A stretch of DNA of 64,000 nucleotides from Trinickia dabaoshanensis (GCF_002879885.1 NZ_PNYA01000012.1:124001-188000), one strand, 5' to 3'; shown: positions 18,268 through 33,766, counted from the first letter of the stretch. Made by a program: numbers and translations. The notes: a model not told the origin generated them from the sequence alone.

Positions 18268-20145
18268 TTAGGCGACGTGCTCGTCGATCTTGCGTCCGCC
18301 GGAGTGCGGCAGCAGGGCTTTGCCGTGCTGTTTGGTCAGCAGATCGCGATAGATGCCGGGACGATTGCGCAGCGCTTCGGGCGTGCCGTCGTCGATGACT
18401 TTACCCGCGCTCATGACGATGATGCGGTCGAAGTGTTGCAGTGTCGACAAGCGGTGCGCGATCGCGATCACGGTGCGCCCGACCATGAGGCGGTCGAGTG
18501 CTTGTTGGATCGCTTCTTCGGATGCGCTGTCGAGCGCCGAGGTGGCTTCGTCGAGCAACAGGATCGGGGCGTTTTTCAAAATGGCGCGGGCGATGGCGAT
18601 CCGTTGGCGCTGGCCGCCCGAAAGCTTGACGCCGCGGTCGCCGACGATCGTGTCGAAGCCGTCGGGCATCGCCTCGATGAAATCCGTGCAGCGCGCTTCA
18701 CGCGCGGCGGCATGCACTTCTTCGCGCGTGGCCTCGGGCCGGCCGTAGGCGATGTTCTCGTACACAGTCCGATGAAAGAGCGCGATGTCCTGAGGGACGA
18801 GCGCAATCGTATGGCGCAGGCTGTCTTGCGTGATGGCGCCGATATCTTGTCCGTCGATCCGGATCGAGCCGCCTTGCGTGTCGTAAAAGCGTTGCAGCAG
18901 CGCGAGCACGGTCGATTTGCCCGCGCCCGACTTGCCGACGAGCCCCACGCGCTGGCCGGCTTCGATGTGCAGATCGAACTGATCGAGGATGGGTTTGCGG
19001 CGCGGGTAGGCGAACGTCACGCCCTCGAAGTCGACGCGTCCGCCGTGCGCGACGAGCGGCACGGCATCTTCGCGATCGGGCATCCCATGCGGTTGCAGCA
19101 GCGTCTTGACGGCTTCGGCGAGCCGCGCGATGTGCTGCGTCACGTCGACGAGGGCGACGGCGAGATCGCGCGTTCCGTGCAGAATCGTAAAGCCGAGCGA
19201 ACTCGTGAGCACGATGTCGCCGGAGGTTGCGCGGCCCTGCGTCCATAGCCAGAGCGCCCAGCCGAGCAATCCGGCCGACAACAGCGCGGTGATGACCGCA
19301 TGCAACAGCCGCAGCCGTTCCAAGTACAGCAGACTCTGCTGGCGCGCATCCATCTCTGCCTTGACCGTTTCGCCGAAACGCCGCTGTTCGCGAAACGTCA
19401 TACCGAAGGCGCGCACGAGGCCCATGTTGCCGATGACGTCCACCAGCTCGCCGTCCACGGCCGCGGCCTTCGTGGCGAAATTGTGGTGCCGCGACGAGCC
19501 GCGCCCGGCGAGCTTGAACAGCACCACGGCGAGCACACCGGAGCACAGCAAGAGACTGCCCGCCATGACGGGGTTGACCGTCACGATCATGACGATCGCG
19601 CCGATCACGGCGATGCACGGCGGCAGGACGTTCCACGCCATCGTGTTTTCGGACGTGTAGACCGCGTTCGACGTCGCCGTGATGCGGCTGGCGATGGTGC
19701 CCGGTTGCCGCTCGGAGAAGTAGGTCGGCGAGTGGCCGGTCAAGTACTGGAACAAATCGCGCCGCAAGTCGCCCGTCACGTGGACGAACGCATGGGCGGC
19801 GACCCAGCCGCCGATACGCCAAAGCAAGTTGTCGGCCGCGATGAGGCCCACGAGGATCGCGAAGGCGCCCCAGAGCGGGCCGGGGTGGTCGCGGCCCATG
19901 CCGAGCACGTCGATCAGATGCTTGATCGCGTATTGCGAGGCGAGCGCGCACATGACGGCGGCGAAGACGCTCGCCAGCACGATCGTGTGGGAAACGGGAT
20001 GGCGCCGGATGTAACTGAGCAAGAACGCGAGCGGACGGTCGGCATAGCTCGAGAGCCGGGCGTTGCGCGCATTACGTTCGGCGACGGTCAAATGTTCCAA
20101 TTGTGGTTCGTGCGAGGCACGCGAAGCGAGTGTCATCAAAAGCAT
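18268..20145 (-). CDS. ABC exporter, fused TM and ATPase (MsbA/multidrug type)
   Basis: A half-transporter of about 625 aa starting MLLMTLASRASHEPQ; an ATG 9 bp further in is equally possible. Six hydrophobic helices occupy about residues 40-330. The nucleotide-binding domain follows, with Walker A GLVGKSGAGKSTV, Q-loop LVPQDIALF, signature VKLSGGQRQRIAIARA, Walker B APILLLDEATSALD and the switch IAIAHRLSTL. It should work as a homodimer exporting lipids or drugs; the substrate is unknown. Confidence 0.9.
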   Translation of the reverse strand: MLLMTLASRASHEPQLEHLTVAERNARNARLSSYADRPLAFLLSYIRRHPVSHTIVLASVFAAVMCALASQYAIKHLIDVLGMGRDHPGPLWGAFAILVGLIAADNLLWRIGGWVAAHAFVHVTGDLRRDLFQYLTGHSPTYFSERQPGTIASRITATSNAVYTSENTMAWNVLPPCIAVIGAIVMIVTVNPVMAGSLLLCSGVLAVVLFKLAGRGSSRHHNFATKAAAVDGELVDVIGNMGLVRAFGMTFREQRRFGETVKAEMDARQQSLLYLERLRLLHAVITALLSAGLLGWALWLWTQGRATSGDIVLTSSLGFTILHGTRDLAVALVDVTQHIARLAEAVKTLLQPHGMPDREDAVPLVAHGGRVDFEGVTFAYPRRKPILDQFDLHIEAGQRVGLVGKSGAGKSTVLALLQRFYDTQGGSIRIDGQDIGAITQDSLRHTIALVPQDIALFHRTVYENIAYGRPEATREEVHAAAREARCTDFIEAMPDGFDTIVGDRGVKLSGGQRQRIAIARAILKNAPILLLDEATSALDSASEEAIQQALDRLMVGRTVIAIAHRLSTLQHFDRIIVMSAGKVIDDGTPEALRNRPGIYRDLLTKQHGKALLPHSGGRKIDEHVA

Positions 20146-20864
20146 AGTCTGCGTGTGGCGTACCGGCAGCCAATCTCGAGTAATAACGAGATAGCGCGGC
20201 ACGCCGCCATTGTAAACATCCGCGGAACTTCCCCGGGGCTTCACGACGAGCGTTGGATATGCACAACGCCGATTTGCGGCGGCGCATCGTCCCGGTTCCA
20301 TGGAGCAAGTTCGGTGCGCGTCTCGAACGAAAGGTCGATCGAAGCTAACCGTAATTTTCCGATACAATAGCCGGTTATGTCCAAATGCCTCGGGGATTGT
20401 CGCATTTGGGGGCTGGATCAGATCGCTTGGCGTCGCCAAGGCGCCGATCAATCGTGGCGCCGTGCACGGAACTCGTGCGGCGGCTCGGCCGGGACGGTCG
20501 CCGCGCTCGGTGCTTCGGGCTACTGTAGGCGCCGTGGGGCCTGCCGTGTCGGGCGAAATGTATCCGGCTTGTAACAACGTAAAGAGTTTGAAATCTCCTG
20601 CGGCGCAGCATGAAACCGGTCGGATAATCGATCCGGGTTTGCCCTAGGAGAATTTGACGTGCGCCGTCAACGTTTGGGCGAGCCGCACGTTTAACGACTG
20701 TGGCGCGTAGCCCCAAGATCGATCGAGCAGTGTCGTCGGCGGCCAAGGGCGAATCGCACCCGTTCCCGGAGGGATGGGTTGCTGCGGCCTGATGCTGAAG
20801 CGGGCGATTCGCTTCCAAAAAACGTCAATACATTTGCCTGAATTTTTATTAGGAGTTCATCACT
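20146..20864. other. 719-bp non-coding region upstream of the GT4 gene
   Basis: I see no credible gene in this divergent spacer. A possible -10 TACAAT lies at 20363-20368 with no clear -35. The stretch 20410-20470 has short GC-rich inverted pieces (GGCGTCGCCAAGGCGCC), which could fold in a leader RNA. The GT4 start is preceded by TAGGAG at about 20850. Confidence 0.4.
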
Positions 20865-21929
20865 ATGCGGATCGCTCAAATCGCTCCTTTGCACGAAGCG
20901 GTTCCTCCGAAGCTCTACGGCGGAACGGAGCGCGTGGTGTCGTATTTGACGGAAGCCCTCGTCGAACTCGGCCACGACGTGACGTTGTTCGCGAGCGGCG
21001 ATTCGATCACCTCGGCGAAGCTCGAAGCGTTCTGGCCGCAAGCCCTGCGTCTCGATCCTTCGATCCGCGACACGATGGCTCCCCACATGCTGTTGCTCGA
21101 GGAAGTGCGTCGCCGCGCCGACGAATTCGACGTGCTGCACTTTCATATCGACTATTACCCGTTCTCGCTGTTCTCGCGTCAGCCGGTGCCGCACCTGACC
21201 ACGCTGCACGGCCGTCTCGATCTGCCTGAATTGCAGCCGATCTTCAATACGTTCAACGAAGTGCCCGTGGTGTCGATCTCGGACAACCAGCGTATGCCGC
21301 TGCCGCAGGCAAGCTGGCTCTCGACGGTCTATCACGGCCTGCCCGAGAACCTGCTGACGCCGCGCAAGGATATCGAGCCGAGCTACTTGGCGTTCCTCGG
21401 CCGCATTTCGCCGGAGAAGCGCGTGGACACGGCCATTCGCATCGCCGAAAAAGCCGGCATGAAGATCAAGATCGCCGCGAAGCTCGACAAGGCCGACCGC
21501 GCCTACTACGAAGAGCAGATCAAGCCGCTGTTCGCGCTGCCGCACGTCGAATACATCGGCGAAATCAGCGAATCGGAGAAGGCCGAGTTCCTGGGCGGCG
21601 CCCATGCGCTGCTGTTCCCGATCGATTGGCCGGAGCCCTTCGGTCTCGTCATGATCGAGGCGATGGCTTGCGGCACGCCCGTTATCGCGTTCAAGCGCGG
21701 TTCGGTACCTGAAGTCATCGAAAACGGCGTGTCGGGCTTCGTCGTGGAAGACGAACTGTCGGCCGTGGCCGCCGTCAAGCGTCTGTCGTCGCTACCGCGC
21801 GAGACGGTGCGCAAGGCTTTCGAAGCGCGCTTCACGTCGAAGGTCATGGCGCAGAACTACCTTGCGTCGTACGAAAACCTGCTGCGTCAAAAGCGCCGCA
21901 CGGTGCTGCGCGAAGTCGCCGCCGGTTAA
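20865..21929 (+). CDS. Glycosyltransferase family 4 (GT-B) protein
   Basis: A protein of 354 aa starting MRIAQIAPLHEAVPPKLYGGTERVV, where the GGTERV loop is the N-terminal GT-B signature. The C-terminal domain has YLAFLGRISPEKRVDTAI and the EX7E donor-binding motif in EPFGLVMIEAMACGTPVIAF. Family members transfer sugars from NDP-sugars in glycan or glycogen-like pathways. No partner genes are adjacent, so donor and acceptor are unknown. A good TAGGAG ribosome site precedes the ATG and a terminator follows. Confidence 0.88.
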   Translation: MRIAQIAPLHEAVPPKLYGGTERVVSYLTEALVELGHDVTLFASGDSITSAKLEAFWPQALRLDPSIRDTMAPHMLLLEEVRRRADEFDVLHFHIDYYPFSLFSRQPVPHLTTLHGRLDLPELQPIFNTFNEVPVVSISDNQRMPLPQASWLSTVYHGLPENLLTPRKDIEPSYLAFLGRISPEKRVDTAIRIAEKAGMKIKIAAKLDKADRAYYEEQIKPLFALPHVEYIGEISESEKAEFLGGAHALLFPIDWPEPFGLVMIEAMACGTPVIAFKRGSVPEVIENGVSGFVVEDELSAVAAVKRLSSLPRETVRKAFEARFTSKVMAQNYLASYENLLRQKRRTVLREVAAG

Positions 21930-21983
21930 GTCGCGATCATGCGTCGGGCTTCTCGCCCGACGCGGCTCGCCGCTCACCTCGGC

Positions 21984-22026
21984 ACACGCCCCGCCTGCCT
22001 TGCGGCACGCGGGGCGTGTCGTTTTT
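21984..22026 (+). terminator. Rho-independent terminator after the GT4 gene
   Basis: An 11-bp perfect stem ACACGCCCCGC/GCGGGGCGTGT with a 14-nt loop, followed by CG and TTTTT (22022-22026). A second smaller hairpin (GCGTCGGGC/GCCCGACGC, 21941-21963) lies just before it. Confidence 0.75.
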
Positions 22027-22162
22027 ATCGTCCGGTGGCAAGTTTTTCCGGCAAGAATTCGTGTTTCGCGCGTTCGCCGAAAGTGGGAAGCCGGCGCTCA
22101 AGTCCCTATAATGCTGCTGCCGCGAAAAGGGCGGCGAGAACGATTGACCTTAGGAGAGCGTC

Positions 22163-22981
22163 TTGGCGAGAGCGAACCCCACGCGCACGGATCCGGCACC
22201 CGGTGCCGGCACGATGTTCACGCTGCGCGCCATCGGTCTCGTCTTGCTCGCGCGTTGGCTCTATTCCATGTCGCAGATGGGCTACGGCGAATCGCTGTCG
22301 GCCATGGCCTCCTCACCTTGGGCCTCGATCAACGGCGTCTTTTTGTTCTTGCTGATCGTGTTGCCCGGCGCGCGGGCGCGCGCGGAGCGTCCGTTTCACC
22401 CGCTTCCGCAATGGCTGCGGCAGGCCTTGCGGCTGTTCGCGTTCTTGTGTCTGCTATTTGCGATCTGGTCGATCGGCGTTTTCGTCTGGGCGGCCGGCGG
22501 CCGCCGAACCGTCAATGCGATTACCGAAACGAACGGCTGGCTCGTCGCCGCGCCCGCGCTGTATGCAGCCGTGCTTTGGATTTGCCGTCCGCGCGCGTTG
22601 TGGCGTACCAACGCCGCGGCGAGGCGCTTCGCGATCGGCCGCTATGCCGTGTCGCTCGATGCGGCGACGCGCACGGTCGTCGTCTGGGTGGAAAGCCGCA
22701 AGCTCGGGCAGTACGATGCACGGGAGCTTTCCGTCAAATGGCCCGCCGCCTCGGCGATCGAACGCGAGCGTCCAGTCGCGTATGCGCCGGCGGCCCGCAC
22801 GCAGGGCGGCGAGACCGGGGCCCGCACGCACGGTTGGGCACGGCGTTCGCAAGTAGAGTTGCTGTGGGATTCGCCGGCCGCGGTCGGTCACAATCGGCAA
22901 ACGGTTTTTCGGGCGACGCTCGCGACGGAAGGCGATCGAAGCGCGGCGCATGCGCTCGACGCGACGCTGCGTCAGGTCTGA
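22163..22981 (+). CDS. Hypothetical membrane protein
   Basis: A protein of 272 aa with an apparent TTG start at 22163; AGGAG at 22152-22156 is placed 6 nt before it and supports that choice. A perfect TATAAT at 22107-22112 could be its -10. At least four hydrophobic helices occupy the first 145 residues, and the rest is a soluble Arg/Ala-rich domain. I do not recognise a family. It is followed by a DUF488 gene and a uracil-DNA-glycosylase-like gene on the same strand. Confidence 0.7.
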   Translation: MARANPTRTDPAPGAGTMFTLRAIGLVLLARWLYSMSQMGYGESLSAMASSPWASINGVFLFLLIVLPGARARAERPFHPLPQWLRQALRLFAFLCLLFAIWSIGVFVWAAGGRRTVNAITETNGWLVAAPALYAAVLWICRPRALWRTNAAARRFAIGRYAVSLDAATRTVVVWVESRKLGQYDARELSVKWPAASAIERERPVAYAPAARTQGGETGARTHGWARRSQVELLWDSPAAVGHNRQTVFRATLATEGDRSAAHALDATLRQV

Positions 22982-23031
22982 GCGCGCGCCGCGGTACTCG
23001 AGTTCGCGCCGCGCTAGGGCGAGGGCCAACA

Positions 23032-23409
23032 ATGTCTGTGAAGCAGAGTCGAATCGATATCGCCCGGGCGTACGACCCGCCCGGGTCCGATAGCGGGACG
23101 CGCGTTTTGGTGGACCGCATGTGGCCGCGCGGCGTCAGCAAGGAATCGCTGGGCATCGAGGCGTGGTTGCGCGACGTCGCGCCGAGCACGGCGTTGCGGC
23201 GTTGGTTCGGGCACGATCCCGCGCGCTGGGAAGAATTTCAAACGCGCTACCGGGCCGAGCTCGACGCTAATCCCGCGTCCTGGCAGCCGCTTCTCGACGC
23301 CGCCGAGCGCGGGCCCGTCACGCTAGTTTTCGGCGCGCGCGACCGCGAGCACAATCAAGCGGTCGTGCTTCGCGCCTACCTCGCGCGTAAGCTCGCCCAT
23401 CATCATTGA
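23032..23409 (+). CDS. DUF488 family protein
   Basis: A small protein of 125 aa starting MSVKQSRIDIARAYDPPG. It has the DUF488 pattern: RVLVDRMWPRGVSKESL, WLRDVAPSTALRRWFGHDPARW, FQTRYRAEL and VTLVFGARDREHNQAVVL. The biochemical role of the family is not known. It begins 50 bp after the membrane protein gene. Confidence 0.88.
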   Translation: MSVKQSRIDIARAYDPPGSDSGTRVLVDRMWPRGVSKESLGIEAWLRDVAPSTALRRWFGHDPARWEEFQTRYRAELDANPASWQPLLDAAERGPVTLVFGARDREHNQAVVLRAYLARKLAHHH

Positions 23410-23440
23410 AATATCGACTGCTTCTCGTCCCGTCTTGTCG

Positions 23441-24061
23441 ATGTCCTCCTCGCCCCGCGTCACATTGCCATCGCTGCTCGCCGAAATCCGCGCGTGCCGC
23501 GCTTGCGAAGCGCATTTGCCGCATGGGCCGAGGCCCGTCTTGCAAGTGGGGCGCGATGCCCGGGTGCTCGTCATCGGGCAGGCACCCGGTGCGCGCGTGC
23601 ACGCCTCGGGAATCCCGTGGGACGACAAGAGCGGCGAGCGCTTGCGCGAATGGCTGGGGATCGGTCCTGACCGCTTCTACGATCCGAGCGCGATCGCACT
23701 CGTGCCGATGGGATATTGCTATCCGGGACGCGGCGCGTCGGGCGACTTGCCGCCGCGGCGGGAATGCGCCGAACTATGGCTCGACCGCGTGCTGGCGCAA
23801 ATGCCCGGCATCGAGTTGACGTTGCTCGTCGGCGCCTATGCGCAACGGCGATTTCTCGGCGATGAGCGGCGCGCGAGTCTGACCGAGACGGTTGCGGCGT
23901 GGCGCGACTATGGGCCGTCGCGTATGCCGTTGCCCCATCCATCGCCGCGCAATCAAGGCTGGTTCAAACACCATCCTTGGTTCGAGCGGGAGTTGCTGCC
24001 CGTGCTCAAGGAGCGCGTGGCGAAGGCGCTGCGCGGGAAACCGCTCGCCTCGACGCTGTGA
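23441..24061 (+). CDS. Uracil-DNA glycosylase superfamily protein
   Basis: A protein of 206 aa starting MSSSPRVTLPSLLAEIRACRACE. The motif VIGQAPGARVHASGIPWDDKSG is the catalytic loop region of the uracil-DNA-glycosylase-like superfamily, and PLPHPSPRNQGWFKHHPWF holds the DNA-intercalating HPSPRN loop. Two Cys near the N-terminus (RACRAC) could be part of an iron-sulfur site as in family 4, but the matching later Cys pair is not clear. Base-excision repair is the likely role. The next gene is a UvrA homologue. Confidence 0.82.
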   Translation: MSSSPRVTLPSLLAEIRACRACEAHLPHGPRPVLQVGRDARVLVIGQAPGARVHASGIPWDDKSGERLREWLGIGPDRFYDPSAIALVPMGYCYPGRGASGDLPPRRECAELWLDRVLAQMPGIELTLLVGAYAQRRFLGDERRASLTETVAAWRDYGPSRMPLPHPSPRNQGWFKHHPWFERELLPVLKERVAKALRGKPLASTL

Positions 24062-24330
24062 TCGAGCCAAACGCGAGCATCGCGCGCGAGTAGGCGAGTA
24101 GGTCTCCCGCCCCGTATTTCCGTCAGTGGCTGTCACTAATTTATCTCCCCGCCGCGACCAATCTTGGCTCCGGCGCGTATCGGCGGGGCTTTCCTCGAAC
24201 AAAGCTAGACGGGCGAAGCGCGAGCCGGCCAATTCGGCCGCGCAGGACTATCATGGCACCCCTGGCGCGCTGTCTTATCTCGAATGACGGCGTGCATCGT
24301 TCCGTATAGCGCGTAGAAAGGACACGTCCC

Positions 24331-30243
<5,913 letters not shown>

Positions 30244-30324
30244 TGGCGCTTCGTCGTAGGCTGAGTTCCGCGTAGCGCGGGACCCAGTCTTTCCATTATT
30301 CCCCGGCCCGGACGGAAACCCGCC

Positions 30325-31596
30325 TCAAGCCTCGCCGGCGAGTTCCGGGGCGGGGGCGGGTATGGTCGGCGCGACGGACGCATTGCCCGGCACCGGGGCG
30401 CCGCGCACGTATCCCACCCAGACGAGTGCCAATGACGCCAGGGTCACCGACACCCAACCGTTGACCCCGTAGCCGACGATGTGGCCCGCCGCATCGGTGG
30501 AGAGCATCAGCCCACCAAGCCACGCGCCACAGCCCGTTCCCAGCGATTGCACCGCACCGTTGGCGCTCAAGAACGCGCCGCGGTGTTGTGCGTCGGGCAC
30601 CGTCGTCAGGATCGCCTGCATCGGCACGATGCGTCCGGAAGAGATGATGAGGAGCAGCGCAAACCCCGGCACGATGATCGAAAAAGGTACATCGGGCAGA
30701 TGGGTGAGGGCGAGGATCGGCACTAGCACCAGCACGCCGAAAATGCGGAACACGGTGCGGTGCCCGATTCGATCGGCGAGTCTGCCGATCGCGCGCGACG
30801 TGAAGAACGTGGCCGCGCCGCCTGCCATGTAAAGCCAGGAGATACGGCTCGGCGCGATGCCGTGATTCGACACTAGCATCGGCGAAATGAATGGGATCAC
30901 GAGCATGTGCCCGAGCATGGTCACAAACGTCAACGCGAAAGCCCGCACGTGGCGCGGATAGGTCAGCAGGCGCGCGAGCGCGGGAAGCGTTTCGGCCAGC
31001 GTCGGCTGTACGTTCGTCAAGTGCTCGTCGAGCGGGGGCAAAATGCGCAAGGTGACGAATGCGATGGTCACGGTTAGCACGCCGAGCAGCCAAAACGGCG
31101 CCGACCAGTGGAAGTAGGCCCCCAGCATGACGCCGGCCGGTACCCCGGCGATCGCGGCCATCGAAAACCCGGTCATGATGATGCCGGTGGCGCTGCCGCG
31201 TCTTTGAGCGGGGACGATATCGGCCACGATCGCCATCACGCCGGCGCCGAGCACGCCACCCGTCAGACCCGCGAACGCGCGGCTCGCGAGCAGCAGCGGA
31301 TAGCTCGTCGCGCAGGCGCAAGCGATGTTCGACAGCGCGAACAGCAGATAGGCGGCGAGCAGCAGCTTGCGTCGATCGAACCGATCGATATAGGTCGCGG
31401 CGAGCAAAGCCGAGAGTCCGGAGCACCACGAGTAAGCGGAGACGGCGGCCGCGAATTTCGCCGGCGAGATGCCGAAGGCCGTCATGATTTGGGGGCCGAG
31501 CGGCATCATCACCATGAAATCCATGATGAGCGTGAATTGAACGAGCGCGAGTAGCCAAATTAGACTTTGCTCGCGCTTTTGAGGCAAGGCATACAT
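30325..31596 (-). CDS. MFS transporter (drug:H+ antiporter type)
   Basis: A protein of 423 aa starting MYALPQKREQSLIW with about twelve hydrophobic helices. The first-half motif YIDRFDRRKLLLAAYLLFA is the MFS loop 2-3 signature, and the antiporter-like segment GFSMAAIAGVPAGVMLG lies in helix 5. It follows a His-rich PadR regulator on the same strand (87 bp apart), so it may be that regulator's target. The substrate is unknown. It is convergent with the UvrA-like gene. Confidence 0.9.
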   Translation of the reverse strand: MYALPQKREQSLIWLLALVQFTLIMDFMVMMPLGPQIMTAFGISPAKFAAAVSAYSWCSGLSALLAATYIDRFDRRKLLLAAYLLFALSNIACACATSYPLLLASRAFAGLTGGVLGAGVMAIVADIVPAQRRGSATGIIMTGFSMAAIAGVPAGVMLGAYFHWSAPFWLLGVLTVTIAFVTLRILPPLDEHLTNVQPTLAETLPALARLLTYPRHVRAFALTFVTMLGHMLVIPFISPMLVSNHGIAPSRISWLYMAGGAATFFTSRAIGRLADRIGHRTVFRIFGVLVLVPILALTHLPDVPFSIIVPGFALLLIISSGRIVPMQAILTTVPDAQHRGAFLSANGAVQSLGTGCGAWLGGLMLSTDAAGHIVGYGVNGWVSVTLASLALVWVGYVRGAPVPGNASVAPTIPAPAPELAGEA

Positions 31597-31683
31597 TGTT
31601 ATTGGAAATCCTTATCGATGTGCCGGTGGCGGGAGGGGGTTAGCCGCCCCCATCCCAAGTTGACGCGCGAGCGAGCCTGAGCG

Positions 31684-32439
31684 TTACAGGTTCGCGCCTT
31701 CGGGAGCCGGACCGGCAGCCGGCTTACCCTCGATTTCCGCCGCGGCGCGCAGCAAGATATCGGCGACGCGTTGTTGTTCGCTCGCGTCCGCATCGAGGCG
31801 CCGGAGCAAGGCCAGCTTCAGCGCGTACTTCGCTTGGCGCAGCTTCGGATGCCAACCGGCATCGCGGCCGCCGTCATCGTCGTCTTCGGCTGCGTAGGCG
31901 CGCCGCATCGTCTCCATCTTATGCGCGACGAAACTCAGCTTGGCGAGAATCATGTCGACCTGATCCTTGTTTGCCGCCAGATGCGCGCGGCCCGCGTCCG
32001 CGATCTCGTAGCGCTTGCGGTTGCCTTCCTGCTGGACGGTCACGAACCCCAATTCCTCGAGGTACGTCAGCGCAGGGTAGACCATGCCGGGACTGGGCGC
32101 ATAGAACCCGTTCGAACGCGTTTCGAGCGCTTTGATGAGTTCGTACCCGTGACGAGGCGTTTCGGCGATCAATACGAGCAACATCAACTGCAAGTCCTCG
32201 CCGCTGAATTTCCGGCCGCGCGTAAAGCTGTCGTCGTCGCCGAATCCGCGCTCGCCGCGGCCGCCCCAAAACGAAGCCCCACCGCCGTGGCCATGGCGAT
32301 GCCGCCCGACCGCATGCCAGATGTCATGCAAGAACCTACGGTCGTCGTGCTGACCGCGATGGCCGTGGCCGCGCGCATGGGCATGGTGCTGTTCGATCAG
32401 CCCGAGATGACGCTGAAAATCGTGGAAGCGATGTCGCAT
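31684..32439 (-). CDS. PadR-family regulator with His-rich N-terminus (YqjI-like)
   Basis: A protein of 251 aa. The first 51 residues contain 14 His. From about 75 there is a PadR winged helix: SGEDLQLMLLVLIAETPRHG, YELIKALE and YPALTYLEELGFV, then a helical C-terminal dimerisation part. A His-rich N-terminus in front of PadR is also seen in E. coli YqjI, a nickel-responsive repressor, so metal sensing is a fair inference. It sits between an MFS gene (same strand) and a divergent manganese catalase gene. Tandem palindromes lie in the shared spacer. Confidence 0.87.
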   Translation of the reverse strand: MRHRFHDFQRHLGLIEQHHAHARGHGHRGQHDDRRFLHDIWHAVGRHRHGHGGGASFWGGRGERGFGDDDSFTRGRKFSGEDLQLMLLVLIAETPRHGYELIKALETRSNGFYAPSPGMVYPALTYLEELGFVTVQQEGNRKRYEIADAGRAHLAANKDQVDMILAKLSFVAHKMETMRRAYAAEDDDDGGRDAGWHPKLRQAKYALKLALLRRLDADASEQQRVADILLRAAAEIEGKPAAGPAPEGANL

Positions 32440-32467
32440 GGGAGTATCCCCCGTGTCAGTGAATATG

Positions 32468-32493
32468 TATCTAAAGATATATATCTAAAGATA
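32468..32493. promoter_or_regulatory. Tandem palindromic operator between padR and Mn-catalase genes
   Basis: TATCTAAAGATA occurs twice, at 32468-32479 and 32482-32493. Each copy is a perfect 5-bp inverted repeat (TATCT/AGATA) around AA. The copies are 14 bp apart centre to centre, in an AT-rich island 29 bp upstream of the PadR start. Binding by the PadR protein is inferred. Confidence 0.7.
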
Positions 32494-32608
32494 GAAAGTC
32501 AAGGCGGTCTGGCCGGGGTGGGGTGCGAGTGCGGGTCGGTGGCGGGAATGGTCGTTGCGGACGAAGCCGAGCGGCAGATCGTTCAACCAAGACCACAAAG
32601 GAGGTCCC

Positions 32609-33499
32609 ATGTTCGTGCACAACAAACGGTTGCAGTACACGGTTCGAGTCGGCAGGACGGATCCGGGGCTGGCGAACCTACTGCTGGAGCAATTCGGCGG
32701 ACCGCAAGGCGAGTTGGCTGCGGCGATGCGCTATTTCACGCAGGCGATCACCGAGGAAGACCCGGGGCGCAAGGACATGCTGTTGGATATTGCGACCGAA
32801 GAGTTGAGCCACTTGGAGATCATCGGCTCGATCGTGGCGATGCTCAATCGCGGCGCGAAGGGCGAGATGGCGGAGGCCGTCGATGCGCAAGCCGACCTCT
32901 ATCGCAAGCTGAACGGCGCGGGCAACGATAGTCACGTGACTCAGGTGCTTTACGGCGCCGGCGCGCCGCTGACGAATTCGGCCGGGGTGCCTTGGAGTGC
33001 GGCGTATATCGACACCATCGGCGAGCCGACCGCCGATTTGCGCTCGAACATCGCGGCCGAGGCACGCGCGAAGATCATTTACGAGCGCTTGATCAATGTG
33101 TCCGACGATCCGGGGGTGCGCGACGCACTGGGCTTCTTGATGACGCGCGAGGTCTCGCATCAGAAGTCGTTCGAGAAGGCGTTGTATTCGATTACGGCGA
33201 ATTTCCCGCCGGGCAAATTGGCGCCGGAGCCGGAGTTTGCCGACGCGTACTTCAAGATGTCGGTCGGCGCGCCGCCTGAACGTGGACCGTGGAACGAGGG
33301 TCGTGGGTTGCAACTGGTCGAGGATCCCCCTGTGCCCGTTGACGGCGGCGACGGCTCCGCGGCCGTGCAACTGAGCGAGAAGGAGCGTACGACGCTCGAC
33401 GAGATGAAGCGACGGTTGAAGTCCGATCGGACGCACGATCCGGAGACGGGGGCCGAGTTGGGGGAAAGCGCGCCGGGGGCGGATGGGCTGGTGGAGTGA
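32609..33499 (+). CDS. Manganese catalase
   Basis: A protein of 296 aa starting MFVHNKRLQYTVRV, with a strong AAAGGAGG ribosome site 4 nt before the ATG. The ferritin-like di-manganese ligands are visible: Glu in GGPQGELAAAMRYF, Glu and His in IATEELSHLEIIG, Glu in AAEARAKIIYERL, and Glu and His in TREVSHQKSFEKAL. It breaks down H2O2 without heme. The C-terminal 50 residues are a Pro/Gly/Glu-rich extension. It is divergent from the PadR gene with the operator palindromes in between. Confidence 0.93.
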   Translation: MFVHNKRLQYTVRVGRTDPGLANLLLEQFGGPQGELAAAMRYFTQAITEEDPGRKDMLLDIATEELSHLEIIGSIVAMLNRGAKGEMAEAVDAQADLYRKLNGAGNDSHVTQVLYGAGAPLTNSAGVPWSAAYIDTIGEPTADLRSNIAAEARAKIIYERLINVSDDPGVRDALGFLMTREVSHQKSFEKALYSITANFPPGKLAPEPEFADAYFKMSVGAPPERGPWNEGRGLQLVEDPPVPVDGGDGSAAVQLSEKERTTLDEMKRRLKSDRTHDPETGAELGESAPGADGLVE

Positions 33500-33736
33500 T
33501 GGTGCCGGGTGGCGAATCGGCGGAGCGCGTTTGATTGGTTCGCCGCTTTTCGTTCGGTGCAACGGTGACTCGGTCTGAGTTTCATCCGTCACTCCCCGGG
33601 GCGAGGTCATAACTCGCTATCGTTTGAGCCGCGCGGTATGCGATCTTGAGGATCGTTTCGGTACCGCGCGGACTTGCCGTTTATCGATAGGCAAGATGGA
33701 ATTTCCGATTACCGGACGGCCCTAGAGGCTGTTGAC

Positions 33737-33748
33737 CTAGTCGACTAG
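33737..33748. promoter_or_regulatory. Palindrome CTAGTCGACTAG upstream of higA-like gene
   Basis: A perfect 12-bp palindrome 18 bp before the ATG. TTGACC overlaps its left edge as a possible -35, with GCATAT as a weak -10. HigA proteins often repress their own promoter, so this is a candidate operator. Confidence 0.45.
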
Positions 33749-33766
33749 CACCGAGGCATATTCATC

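Noticed and set aside
33500-33766. Possible higB toxin upstream of higA
   Set aside because: No open frame with HigB motifs. Only a weak tail resemblance near 33730, insufficient for a pseudogene call.
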